Shown here piece by piece: positions 45,901 through 57,689 of a DNA stretch of 64,000 nt (position 1 is the first letter of the stretch; every line of letters starts with the position of its first letter). This DNA is from Nymphaea colorata (taxonomy: Eukaryota; Streptophyta; Magnoliopsida; Nymphaeales; Nymphaeaceae). The notes beneath the pieces were generated by a model. The model was given only the letters and a program-made list of their open reading frames with translations, did not search any database and was not told where the DNA came from. Both the position numbers and the translations under genes were made by a program. The stretch spans positions 21,200,848 to 21,264,847 of the forward strand of contig NC_045141.1 in NCBI RefSeq assembly GCF_008831285.2. The letters are read 5' to 3'.

Positions 45901-48900
45901 AAGTGTGCCGCTTGGCACTGTTGAGGCGCTACCAGCTTCTACCATACATTTATACTCTTTTTTACATGTCTCATACGAGGGGTGCTCCTGTTGCTGCTCC
46001 AGTTTTTTTTGCAGGTATAATCAGCGATTTCATGAAGCCTTTTTTGGCACCTGATGCTGTGAAACCATGTGGATCCAATGGAACTTTCTTCTTTTGCAGA
46101 TTCCAAGGATCAGAATTTGAGGAAAGTTGAAAACGAATTTCTTTTGGGATCTATATTAGTATGTGCTAGGTATCGCCTCCTGTTCATTTCAGACACATGA
46201 GATACTGCTTAGAGCCTAGTATCTGATCTTGTGCAAGTTCCTTTTATGTAAAGCTCATAGAACTGATTGCACCTTTTTCATCTGAGTTCTTGTCTGTGGC
46301 CTTATTTTAGTTTCAATGTTTCTTATCCCAATTTTTATAATTAATATAGATGGAGAAATTAACACGACCTCTCTTGGTTCAAATTTCAGCACTCTGCCAG
46401 ACAAAGGATCGAACCAGATACAGTTTGTCTTGCCAAAGGGAATTTGGTTGCAGTTTGATTTTGGAGATTCACATCCTGTAAGTGTTTCCAGCTGATTGGA
46501 AAAGAGTTATTAACTATCAGTGTTTGTGATATAGTTTTGGCCTTGAACAATGCAGGATTTGCCTCTTTTGTATCTACAAGGTGGATCAATTGTTCCCGTT
46601 GGTCGGATGATTCAGTACGTCGGGGAAGAAAGCCTATCGGATGACTTGATTCTCATCATAGCCTTGGATGAACATGGTAAACTTGAGAGTTGTTTTAAAG
46701 TTAAGCTTGTTCCTCTCCGCACTGGTGCTGATTATTTTTCAAAATCCTAACGACTCTTAGGTGTGAGTGTTAATTTGTTTGAAGTTTTCTTTGTTTGACA
46801 TGAACGGGAAACCATTGGCCTTAGTATATGGGTACAACCTGTTTCTGAACCTTAATCTCTGTCTTTAAATGTGACCTAGAGCTGTATCTTGGCCAACAGG
46901 AAAAGCAAATGGTATACTATACGAGGATGCTGGCGACGGATATGATTTCTATGAGGGTGAGTTCCTTTTATCTTATTATGAGGCCGAACTTAAATCTTCA
47001 GTCGTTACGGTCAGAGTATCCAGAAGCGAAGGTTCGTGGAGAAGACCACGACGTACTTTGCATGTCCATTTATTGTTGGGCTTTGGAGCAAAGGTAAGTT
47101 CTGTTCTTCAAACTGCATTCAATGAGTGGGAGCTACTTGAAGTCTACAAATATAGGCAATATTTAAAAAATCATCGCGATAATATCACACAACATTTGAA
47201 AAAGGAACTTTTTTCTCAATATTTCTGATATGCTGCCAGTTCAAGCTAAGACATCAAGCTGTTTTTCTGATATTTCATGTTTTTCTTTTGAAAATTATTT
47301 TTAAATGCGTTTAAAGTTTTTGAATTTGTATAAAATGTTTCGTATCAAAGTTAATAGAGAACCATTATTTCATAATTTTTAGTCATCCTTTCATGTTTTT
47401 AAATTTTTTAAATTGTCAAGATTTTTCTGAGAGAAATAATTCCTGTTACTGCCCGTGAAAACTCTCGCCCAAAAACCAGTTGTCCCCTTGCAGGTTGACG
47501 CTGTTGGTGTGGATGGAGAGGAATTGCACATTGTCATGCCTTCGGCTTCTAAGTTGGCCAGCTTATTAGCTGAAGCCGATAGCCGGTATAGAGCGATGAT
47601 GGGTATGCTGCTCCCACCTTAAGTAGTTATATGACATGTCTCTTCCTTCGTGAAGTTATGAAATTTGTCCTTATAGCCTTTGGTTTCTGAATTGTCCATG
47701 CTTTTCCACTTTCCAAGGCTTAGATTGTAGCTGGTTGATGGAATTTTATTTGACTTTTGGCCGTCATTTTTATGCAGAAAGTGCCAACCGAATCCCAGAT
47801 TCTCAGCCTCAGGAGCTTTCTCCATGCAAAGGAGCAGAGTTGTCGAGTATTCCCGTTGAACTCACGACCAATGATTGGGTTCTTGAGATAGTCCCTTGGA
47901 TTGGGGGTAGAATAATCTCCATGTTGCATGCTCCCTCTGGTATGGTTCATATTTCTACATATGATGGACTTTACGATGAGCTCCTGCTGTAGACTAGTCT
48001 CTATTTCCATGCTAGTTGTGGTATAATTTGTGTATATATCTACATGTGTCGGACTCTATTGTGAGCTCTTGCTTAGTCTCTGACTCTCTATGTCCAAGCT
48101 AGTTCTGGTATTATTCGTATATCTATTACTATGCAACCCACAAAGTCGTGCCATCTCTCAATTACTGTTGCATTTCGACTAGATTAGTCAAATGCCAAAC
48201 CCTCGTACAATTTCATGAATGTAAAACAGGAAGAAACTTGATGGAAACAATTTTATGGCGACGGGGGATGGGTTTGCAAACGAACCACACATCTGGCACA
48301 TTAAAATGCACTAAGAACCTGCCCAGGCAGCACGAACTTGGATTGCCATTGTGCAGTTTGGGTTGTCTTGGGCCATGACAATCTAATGCCGCCAATTCAT
48401 GGTGTTCTTAAGTCATGACCCTTCCAATTGTCTAAACTTGTTTTCATTGCCTCTAAAAGCCTCTATCGGCACGTTCTACTCAAAGAGTAGACGATGTTGC
48501 GGCGCTTCTGAAACTCATGGATTCTGTTTAACTTTGATGAGCATGGTTTGCTACAGGGACGCAATGGCTTCAAGGTGAGATTGAAGTTGGTGGATATGAA
48601 GAATATAGTGGAGTTGAATATCAATCTGCTGGCAGCTCAGAGAAATACTCTATAATTGAGTGAGTTTTGAGCTCTGTTTTCTTTTATACATCATATCGAA
48701 CAAAAAAAACCGTAGGTTTTTTTTTTCTGCGATCGACCAAATTAGCGTCTACTTTTTCACGTACAAGTGTCTCTTCTGGTGACCTCAAAGCGCATTCAGT
48801 TTCTTGACCGCTTTCCTGATTGAGCATGTCGACTCCTCCGTCCTTTCTTGCAAGTTGGACCGAGATTCTACATGAATTCCAGTTGGTTCCTGTGTAAAAC

Positions 48901-50137
48901 CACGAAGCTCTTGTGGCTGTCGTCGTCCTCTCGCCCATTCATACTTTTTGATGGTACCATCAAGGCTCCATTGACAAGGCATCTTCTAGGTATTACTTTA
49001 GGTGAATCTGATTATTTTTGTTCTCAATTTCAAACAGGAGGAATCTTGAGCAGCCCGACGAGGACTCCATCAGTTTAGAAGGCGATATTGGCGGCGGACT
49101 GATTCTTCACCGATGCATTTCACTTCCAAAAGAAAAGCCAGAGATTTTACGAATTAGCTCTAGAATCGTAGCAGAGAATCTTGGTCCTGGTTCCGGAGGC
49201 TTCTCAAGGTATGAAATTGGTTTTCTGTTCATCATATTGTGGTTCGTTATGATCGGTGGGAAGTAAGTTGAAGAAGGATTCTTTCTTGATATTAGGGTCG
49301 TTTGTCTGCATGTGCATCCAACATTTACTGTTCAGCATCCGACGGAAGTTTATGTTGCATTCACTTCTATGGCTGGGTCTAAATTTGAATTCCGGCCGGA
49401 ATCTGGTGACCTAACCTTTGAAGGAGACGGCCGTCCAAATGGTAAGTTTGTGCTGCTCCTATTATGTAAGACAACTTTCAGGCTTTATTGATGCTTTAGG
49501 ATTTTGGGTACCTAAATTTGCTGCATCATTCGTGTTCGGCAAGGGTGTGCCTGGAGTCCTTTTTCTTTAGCTCCAGCATGAAGCTAGCATTTGTATGCTT
49601 CCGATTTTTTTTTTCTTTTTTGAGTGTTTAATAGATGCAGCTAGAAACATAAAGAAAGAGAAGAAGAAAAGGAAAAAGTGAACAAAGAGTGAAAAAAAGA
49701 GAACACAAAGGTGGTTTGAGAGAGAGAGGGGGTACCTTGTTCATCGTCACGCAGTTTTTCACTTACCCATCACAAGCCACTGCTATAAGGAAGAGAGTGA
49801 GATATAATCGTTTCATCAGTCTTTCTGTGAAACTGTATATATATTTGCCATGAAATCCGCATCTGTAACTTTCTTTTCTACATGTTTCTGACCTTGCAAT
49901 TTTGCTGCTTTATTCCTATGCTATAATCTTCCTGAAATTTCCACAGGAGAATGGATGTTGGTCGACCGACGTGCAGGTTTTGGTCTGGTTAACAGGTTTG
50001 ATAAAGACGATGTGCAAAAATGCATGATTCGTTGGAGGACAGGTATTTGTAACTTGGAGCTCTTCTCTGCAGAGAGACCAGTTTCGAAGGATGCTCCTTT
50101 GCAAATTTCTCATGAATATGAGGTAATATCTCTCTAG
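39932..50137 (+). CDS. HGL1: Heteroglycan glucosidase 1 (GH31 alpha-glucosidase), complete
   Basis: Alpha-glucosidase of glycoside hydrolase family 31 that trims cytosolic heteroglycans in the starch-breakdown route. Twenty-two coding exons join in frame to 1001 residues: 39932-40204, 40325-40393, 40473-40610, 40716-40833, 41357-41439, 42393-42488, 42837-43005, 43112-43254, 43337-43423, 43558-43743, 45224-45391, 45894-46014, 46100-46169, 46390-46477, 46556-46676, 46900-47093, 47494-47602, 47778-47939, 48557-48659, 49038-49208, 49296-49441, 49947-50137. The catalytic nucleophile lies in [10 protein letters not shown] (D355) and the acid/base in WTGDN (D436); WIDIDYMEG and [11 protein letters not shown] are further GH31 signatures. 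The long C-terminal part ([26 protein letters not shown], ending HEYEVISL) is characteristic of plant HGL1 and absent from short GH31 enzymes. ATG 39932 is the first in-frame ATG; an ATG at 39968 (MAKHE) resembles the start of the mature region in relatives. Intron 10 is long and holds a tandem repeat. Confidence 0.95.
43481..43504. repeat. (TA)n microsatellite in the glucosidase intron before exon 10
   Basis: About 11 TA units. It lies 54 bases upstream of the exon 10 start, close to where the branch region would be. Confidence 0.85.
44665..45066. repeat. 201-bp tandem duplication in glucosidase intron 10
   Basis: Two adjacent copies, 44665-44865 and 44866-45066, each starting gtttcatctgttgtggtttt and running through ttgttttaaggcca, cttagcataacctgg and cagcttgcaacccc, with scattered substitutions and small indels. 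A partial third trace (gtatccatctga) follows at about 45101. All lie inside one 1.48-kb intron. Confidence 0.88.
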
Positions 50138-52083
50138 TATAGAGAGCAACAAACATATTTTCACTCAAGAACGACTAAACAATCTTTGGGACAACCTGTT
50201 CGTTCATTTTTGTGCATGTTTAGTGAAAATAAGGCCCGTCTTCTGTAGATACTGAGATCTAGCAAATAGTTTTCTGTCAATTTGTTGTCTACTCCAATAT
50301 CGCATTGTGAGAGGGGATACTGGTAATTACCTCATGATTTGCTGCATGAGAAATTGAAAGAGGTGCTCATAATCCTTTGTTGATCAATTGGCCAATGATT
50401 TTGACGAAATCTTACACTCTGAAAGATGTACGTGATAATCTTTATCAAAGAGACCAGATGATTAATGAATATGTTGCCGAAGTGGATCGACTTTGTGATG
50501 AAATGTCAATGTTTAGGTTGTTTCATTTTTTTAATCTGTTGGCTAGTTTCATGCACCACCTTGATGCTCTTTTGAGTAAATCGTGGGAATTTTTAAAATT
50601 TCGGACGAATTCTTTTGATAAAGGGAGGGTCTATTAGAAATAAGGAAAAACTACATACATTTCCTTTGAAAGGAAGAAGGTTAAAAGAGAAAAAAATAAA
50701 AGAACGCCATGCAGAGGCCCCCAAAAATTTTGTACAAATTTGCATAAAAATAAAGTAAAAATAATAAATATCCGTTTTCTGCCACATAGCTGCTTTTGTC
50801 TAGCAAGCTCTGGAGGCGCGGGTCTTGGCATCGGAGTGTTACCAATTATGAGGATTGGCTTATGATCTTCCTGCTAACAAAGTTTGAGTCCCTTCATTTC
50901 ACAAAAGAAAAGGAAGAACCACAAAGCGAAAACAGAATTAAGAATTTGGAGGGCAGCCTTTCGTTGATTTTTCTCTGCATAAACTTTGAATTTGAATTGC
51001 CATCACTTCAACAGTTTCTTCCTTAGTAGAGCAACTGCCTTTGAGGTAAGAGACCTGACCATTCTTGCACTTCTAACAGTTTACTTTTTATACAAGTTAC
51101 GGTTCTTTTTACATTGAGTTCTCACTTATATGCAATTTGATACCTTTGTTCCTACTTTATCGAGCTTGACAAATTCATCCCCAACACTTCAGCCATGATT
51201 AGCAGCCTCGCATTGCCATATGCATGATAAGATGTGTTTAATCATTTGAACAATGCTTGTGTAGTGGTAGGCTTAACTATAAAAGCTAATTCAGAATTTT
51301 TAACTGAAGGCTAGTGGTGGATTTGTCAATAGCAATGAGGTAGCTTTTCAACAAGATCCTATTGATCATGTAAGCATGATAATGGGTTTTCTAAGAAGAT
51401 ATCCCAAACTGCGTTTAAAAATTAAAGGAGGATCTCTCGGACAAAACATGGAGATATCATTTGGGAGGAAGCCCTAAAGAGAAATTGTTTTGGCTTCTAA
51501 TGCCTTGAGTAGGGCCATGGGATAAGGTGGGACATAAGTAGGACTACTTAAAATATCATATCAAATTGTAGAACGTTCTCTCGGCAACTTAGCATATCGA
51601 TTCCATCAAAACTAGGCTTTTTACCATATTAACCAGGTCGATTCCTTTTTTTTTTTACTACAAAGAATCCAATGCGAAACCTTTTCTCTTTGTACTTATT
51701 TGATTCAGATTTATCCCTCGAATTGAAGCTAGGAATACCCCTTAATTTGGCAATAGGTTTTTTGTGATTCATATTATCAAAAGTTTAATAAAATTGTGCA
51801 GTTTTTTTTTTTTTTTGCTATAGATCAAAGTTTTACTTCAAGAAAATTCATTTTTGTTTTACTTGAAGAAAATTTACAATTCATGAATCGAACCTGAGTC
51901 GCATCAAGGTCCCGCCTCGTCCTCCAAGTCTGAGACAACAGGATGTTGACCTGGTCAAGCATCCGACTCCCTCTCTCGTGAGCCGTCAACCTCACCAACA
52001 GGAACGCTACATATGGAGAACGGACGACGAAAAAAAACGAGGGAAAGAATGAGACCAAAGGCGGTTGGGCATTCTCCTCCTCC
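50138..52083. other. Intergenic DNA between glucosidase and TSR2-like genes
   Basis: Begins with the 3' UTR of the glucosidase gene. Around 50350-50640 an 86-codon frame contains INEYVAEVDRLCDEMSMFR, which faintly recalls copia gag proteins but lacks anything decisive. No other coding or RNA signal is seen. Confidence 0.45.
50377..50637 (+). mobile_element. Possible gag-like retrotransposon fragment
   Basis: The frame reads DVRDNLYQRDQMINEYVAEV then DRLCDEMSMFR, resembling the helical segment of copia-type gag in which a Leu-Trp-Asp-Glu-Leu-like motif follows an interrupted helix. The resemblance is weak and the frame decays after about 50520. It may be a relic or chance. Confidence 0.2.
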
Positions 52084-52821
52084 ATGGACGCGTTGAGAAG
52101 AAGTGAAGTGGGGAGGCGTCCTTTCTCTCAGAGGCTGCTGCAGGCTGAGTCCCTCTCTCTCTTCGCAGAGGCCGTCCATCTGGTGTTCTCCCGATGGACC
52201 GCCCTGCGCTTCGCTGTCCACAACGATGGGGTGGTGGCAACTCCCGCCAGAAATCTGACCAATTGGTCCAATACCTCGTCTCCTGGTTTGTTTCCTCAAA
52301 TGGTAAATATGTTCTTCCTTCTCTCTACATGCGAATGCCTATTCCTGTTTTTTTCTGCTTGGTTGCTGGCGTGATTATGTTGTGTGACTACCTCTTTCCT
52401 ATCTCATTTTTCTCCTTCGTATGTTCGTGAATGATTTTTTGTTGGTTTGGGGAAGTTGACGATAATGATGTGATTGATTTTTGGTTTATGTGTTGGAGAT
52501 AGCTCAGTTGATGATGCATTGTCACGGTCCCTCTTCTTTTTAATATTTGGATACGTATGTTGTACCTAATCTGGTGTGTGATGTTCAAAGCATCTGAAGA
52601 AGCATTTGAAGTATTTGGTGAGATATGAATGGGCTCATAATCTGGGAGTCTTTTTCTGTGCATCACAGAGATATATTTGAAGATCCGGAGCCTATTTCTT
52701 CATCAGATCAACTTATTTATTGAATTATGCTTGTTTTGTCAAGATTCCGATCACTTGCAATACTTGTGACTGTATCATGCCACTTTCTTCCATCATTAAT
52801 AATATTCAAGCGTACTTCCGA

Positions 52822-52823
<2 letters not shown>

Positions 52824-52908
<85 letters not shown>
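52824..52908. repeat. (TA)n microsatellite in TSR2-like intron 1
   Basis: About 42 TA units without interruption. It gives rise to spurious Tyr-Ile open frames on both strands. Confidence 0.93.
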
Positions 52909-52911
<3 letters not shown>

Positions 52912-54098
52912 AGGATAAGCAAAACGGTAGAAGAACGTACCCTTTCTGGAGTGAAGAAAAACCAAGGAGGTGAGTGCGTCAAGTTCTTCGCATATGATCT
53001 ATAAAGGCAAAATTTTCTTACTTTTGATCTTCTCAAGGCATCGGTCTGGAAGACCTTTAAGGAAAAAATGACAAGGGTGAGCCAACTACCAAGCTTAGCG
53101 GGGATGACAACATGGGACAGAGGGTCGTTTTTTTTACTCATGCATAGAAATTTTAAGAACGAATTACTGCTAGGGTAATCTGAAACAGGCCGAAAGCCTA
53201 AAAGAAGTATAATTTGAGTTGAATTACCGTGAACATGTTTGTTTGTATAGGATCCAAGAATTTGCTAATCTTGAAGCCCTTAGACTTTTTCTATTTTCAT
53301 TATCTTTTGATGCATTTAAATGAAAGTATGAATTAAAGTACAATAATGCATGAATTGGACATTTTGGCTGCAAAACAAGCAGCTCAGACTTTGTTTTGTC
53401 TGGAAGGTTGAGTACTCCGAAAGGGACCAACCCTCTTCCTGTTTACAATGTTGCTTTATCCAACTTGAGAAATGACTTCACATCTTTGGATTAAATTAGA
53501 AACTTTTCCCATATGAGATGCCCAATTCATTCATCTGGTTGGTCAGACCTAGATTTTGAGCTAAGCAGATATGTATTGATTTCATTTGCTTGATACCAGG
53601 ACGCCAGAGAGAATATGAACATTTTGTTTTCTCTTCGTTTTCAGCTCCCATTCATATGCACGAGTTGGAAATGGTTCTTGATGAGAAGACAGTGCTTTGT
53701 TTCAATACAGAAATTGAAGATGGTAGTGTTGAGGAGGTATGGATATTCTGAAGCATTTCCTTCTGCAGGGTTAAACTTCTCTGGATTATTCTCTACTACA
53801 AAGCTCTTATGTGGCTGTCTTATTCTTTCTAATTAAAGTTTCATAGTTACTATGACTGTTGTGTGTGTGGTTGCCTTGAAAAGTCTCATCTATGTGCATC
53901 CAACTGTCCTCATTGGTTATTTGGTTATGACTTATGATGTTGCAGGTGGTGGAACAATTAATGATTGTACGTGAAGATTGTCTTGAAGGGAATTATGACT
54001 CGGTGTCTAAGCTGACGGACCTTTGCATGGAATGGCAGCAAATTTTTCAAAGCAAAGAGGTAAGTTTTTTCAACTCATTGGTTATGGAAATGATTCCC

Positions 54099-54100
<2 letters not shown>

Positions 54101-54159
<59 letters not shown>
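54101..54159. repeat. (CT)n(AT)n microsatellite in TSR2-like intron 3
   Basis: About 10 CT units passing directly into about 19 AT units. It has the same compound architecture as the one at 12847-12926. Confidence 0.9.
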
Positions 54160-54163
<4 letters not shown>

Positions 54164-55336
54164 CTTTTATGGAAGTCATGAGGTTGAAATAGGGAACACA
54201 TTTGTAATTTAAGTGGCTTGTTACAGTCAAAGAAGTCCATCTATTAATGGTTTTGCTTAGGATGTGTCGTCACACCAAGACTTTGTCAGGCTCTTGCGGG
54301 TATTAGTTGAAGGTGAGACAGCTGCTTTTAGGATTGGAGAAGTTAGACAAGTTGATCATATGTTCTGACTGAACTGCATCACAATCAGCTTGGTACAAAC
54401 ACATTGGCCTAGGAAATGCATGAACAGAAAGAACGCTTGTTTTACTAGAGGTTCTTCTATCTCGAACAATTAACATGAATTGACCTCGAAGGTGTGAGCT
54501 GTCTTTTTGTGCTTCCATTAAACAAGCACGTCTGTCTGATTTAAGCCAATAAATCAGTGGTACCTTCTTGGTAAGAGGGAAAGTTTTTTGTGTATGTTAA
54601 CATAGTAAAGATCAGTAGAAGGAACTCCATTCAGTTAGTCTCAAATGCTATCTGTTCTTTGCTGGATCTTTGATTCTAAGTTTTGGATTGTCATATTTTC
54701 TGGGCTCAATTTAACATCATCTTAGGTAAGTGCATCACATTTTCAATTGAGTGATGCCTCTTGGAGCTGTTGTCTGATTGTAAGATAAGCAGGCTTTTAT
54801 AGGGAAGGAGCATATTAGCTGCCCATTAGGTCCAACTTCCGACTCATCTTTGAATACATCTCCCATGAGCTTTGTTGCATCAAGTGAGATAGAATATACC
54901 CAACTGTTGCATTACTTAGGAAAGAAAAGTGGTTTAAATATTTCGTGGCCTGGGTTCCGTTTGAACTGTAGTAGCTGAACATTAGCTGCTGGCTGATTTA
55001 ATCATTAAAGTATGTAATGGTAATTGGCAAGTATCTGGTGTTCAACTCACTTTCTCACCTTCTTTGTGCTTATAGTTTTGACACATGATCTCCTTGTGCC
55101 AGTTGTTTGACAGGAATGCTGATGGAAGTTCTGACGAGGAATATGAGCCGGCAGTAGATGAGGAATTGGATCCGCTGCAAGATGGGCCAGGAGATGTTGA
55201 TAAATGGCCTGTTATTTCCGCAAGGTTAGGGCATTTGCCTGATTGCGGTCTTCAAAGCACGCACCATGCTTTGATGGAGGATAGTTGTCTTCTCCATCAA
55301 GTCAACATGAGTATATTTCTGCCCAATGAACGTTAA

Positions 55337-56886
55337 TGGAGAAATATATGAATATGATAAAAGCGAAAGTGAATTTGGCCGAATTCATGGCCTCAACTAT
55401 AGTGCACGTGATTAGCGTAGTTTCACCAAACGAGAGGATCGCGTGTCGCATTTTCTCTTCTTGTCTGTCGCGTCTTTTCGCAGTTTTCGAAGGGACCAGC
55501 TTTCACCGGAATCATTGGGTTAAGGCGCATCCATCTGGTCTCGGAAGGAATTTGGGTTGAATTTCCTGCAGTTTTTGGGAAGTTCATCTTTCTCCTCCGT
55601 TTCTTTGGAATCGCAGGTGCTTGTTCTGAAATTTCCTACTTATTCGTTAGGTGATTGTTGGATTAACGCGGGAAACTGGAAGCACAAGACCATGAGGTTT
55701 TGGTGGCCATTCGTTCTTCCTATCTTGTGTTTGATGCAGTTTTTCATGCGACTTGGAGAGAATTCGAAAAGACCTCAGATTCGAATCGGGTAACCATATC
55801 TTCATTTTCAGATGTTCACATGTTTGGATTTGAAATAGGATGACATATATTTGAATTTGAATTAGGATTTGAATATGAACAAAGAAAAGCTATGAATCTG
55901 AATTTTATATTCATATCTGAATCTCAATCTGGCGTATTTTCAAAATGTAAGAATATTCGTTATTGTTATCTAACACTAAATCTGAATCTGAATCCAAATT
56001 CAATGGGATATTTATGTATGTCAGAATCTGGTCAGATATCATTTATTAAATTTAAATTCTATCAGATCGCTTAATCAGATATTATTTTTTTTTTATGTCT
56101 AATTTTTCAATGGATATCATATTCAAATTGAATATAAGCATCCCTGTCAGACTAGGGGTTTAGATTTGCACCTTTTCAGCTCCGGATAATATGAGGAAAA
56201 TGGAGTGAAATTCCTGAACTTTGTCGTCTATAATTGACGTTTGTAATTGAAGGAGACCATGTTCTGGCTTTGGGATCTAAAATCTCAATCTTATGCGCTC
56301 TTATACCGTTTTTGGGATCTAACATGTAACCATTTAAAATTTGTACATTTTGAATGCACGTGATTCAACTTTGCACTTACCGATGTAAAAAGTTGGAATG
56401 CGATGTAACAAAGCACAGCACAGTGTATTTCAGAAGTAAAATTTTCATTTTTTTTTTCTCGAGAAACGTGATCATGATCCTAGAAGGTAGTTATAGTGTC
56501 TTCAATCAGTTTATTTGGATGCATGAGAAGGACCTTCTAGTCTATAAAATTTCAAAAACTTTACACCACTGATAAATTTTATCCCTATATGAATGAAAGA
56601 GGAATTTGCTAGAAGCACAAAAAGGTTGGTCAATAAATGCAAAGTGTCTTGCGCGATTGTATTGCTTCTGATCCATTCTTCCATCATTTATAGGGTAATT
56701 CACGTCTAAAATTCCATACCGAGGGAGGGGTTCTTCAGAGCTGTTCTTCGCTCCAATTGCAGTTTTCCACCAGCAATGGCATCTCTCTCTCTCTCTCACA
56801 CTCACACACACACACAGAGACACACATACATGCTTTGCTTGTGGCTTGCCTGTCCATCTCCTCCGGCGCCTGCTGATGCCATATGA
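55337..56886. other. Intergenic DNA after the TSR2-like gene
   Basis: No supported gene. At 55800-56130 there is a stretch rich in gaatctgaat/gaatttgaat words, which looks like a decayed short-period repeat. A CT/CA/GA compound microsatellite lies at about 56781-56825. Confidence 0.5.
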
Positions 56887-57054
56887 CAAGAACCAGGAGG
56901 AGGAGAACCCGTGCCAAGGGCAGTACCAGACAATGTGATTCCCGAACAACGATCAGAGTACTTGGCGCACCCGGAGACAGGAGTATTCGGACCACCACTG
57001 GAGGGGAGCCAGGGAATTATGCCTCCCGGCAACCTCAGCACCGGTGCCGAGTGA
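56887..57054 (+). CDS. Short unidentified coding-like segment (possible last exon)
   Basis: A 55-codon open stretch ending in TGA with strikingly protein-like composition: AVPDNVIPEQRSEYLAHPET followed by GVFGPPLEGSQGIMPPGNLS. It is locally GC-rich compared with its surroundings and has no in-frame ATG at its beginning. The preceding in-frame codon is a stop (56884-56886), with a possible acceptor at gacaag/aacc just after. It could be the last exon of a gene whose other exons are lost or lie upstream unseen, or a captured fragment. I do not recognise the family. Confidence 0.35.
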   Translation, partial: QEPGGGEPVPRAVPDNVIPEQRSEYLAHPETGVFGPPLEGSQGIMPPGNLSTGAE

Positions 57055-57689
57055 CTGAGCTACTCTCCAATCTCCCCCGGTAAGCAGGCTCCCTGCGGTG
57101 GTGAAGTTAGAAAAATTTCTACAGTTACACTCAATTCACAAATTTCTGTATATAACAAAGCACATATTTTACGATGTTAATGTGATAATACAAAAAAACA
57201 TTGAGGTGCTGGAATGGGCCAGCCCATTTGTGCCTCCGCCTTCGCTTTGTTATATTTGCAACACTTGAATCATACACTCTTTTGAAATAATTCAACACGT
57301 TAGGTACGTTCTTAGATTCTTTGTAAAAGGTAAAGAGTCATTGCTAAATTGATAGAAATAATGATCTCATGAGGTTTCAAATTAGTAACGGAGAATAATT
57401 TGGGTGATCTTAATATTAATTAATGTCCAAAGGTTAGCTAAATATGGTGCGACGATCACCTATCGTCAGTCATTTCTCCAAATCTGAAACTCGAATGCTT
57501 TTTCCTTAGGGCATCGCCATTTTGTCGATCTGACTATATTACGATATAATGGATCATGAAGCAATACAAGGGTCCGGTTATCGCTTATCGGTGGCTATTT
57601 GCGAACTGTTAAAGGATATGCTCTTAGGCTTATAATTATCTGCATGTACATTAAACTCATGGTAAGTTTAATATGAAGTAATTTGAGTA
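57055..57689. other. DNA upstream of the copia relic
   Basis: AT-rich with no coding signal. A 5' LTR and primer-binding site would be expected here if the element were complete; I could not find sequence matching the region downstream of the element. Confidence 0.4.

Larger units (their letters stand above)
52084..55336 (+). pseudogene. TSR2: Pre-rRNA-processing protein TSR2-like gene with a one-base frameshift
   Basis: TSR2 family proteins escort ribosomal protein eS26 into pre-ribosomes. Exons: 52084-52302, 53645-53736, 53946-54059, 55103-55336. The first exon starts MDALRRSEVGRRPF and runs SLFAEAVHLVFSRWTALRFA, typical of the family. At about 52223-52231 (aacgatgggg) one base is missing compared with the expected Asn-(Asp/Glu)-Trp-Gly-Gly; the family pattern then continues in another frame as WGGGNSRQKSDQLVQYLVSW. 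That second frame joins correctly to exon 2 (MHELEMVLDEKTVLCFNTEI), exon 3 (VVEQLMIVREDCLEGNYDSV) and exon 4 (acidic SSDEEYEPAVDEELD, then DKWPVISAR). Without correction, translation would stop in exon 3 after about 108 residues. All splice sites are intact, so a recent mutation or a sequence error are both possible. The last exon may splice again at gcaag/gtta (about 55224). Confidence 0.82.

Noticed and set aside
51955..52299. Minus-strand open frames of up to 114 codons over 51955-52299
   Set aside because: Antisense to exon 1 of the TSR2-like gene, which has clear family motifs and splice joins on the plus strand.
52824..52908. Regularly spaced repeats suggesting an array
   Set aside because: Pure dinucleotide microsatellites, not spaced repeats with unique spacers; no CRISPR-like structure anywhere in this plant sequence.
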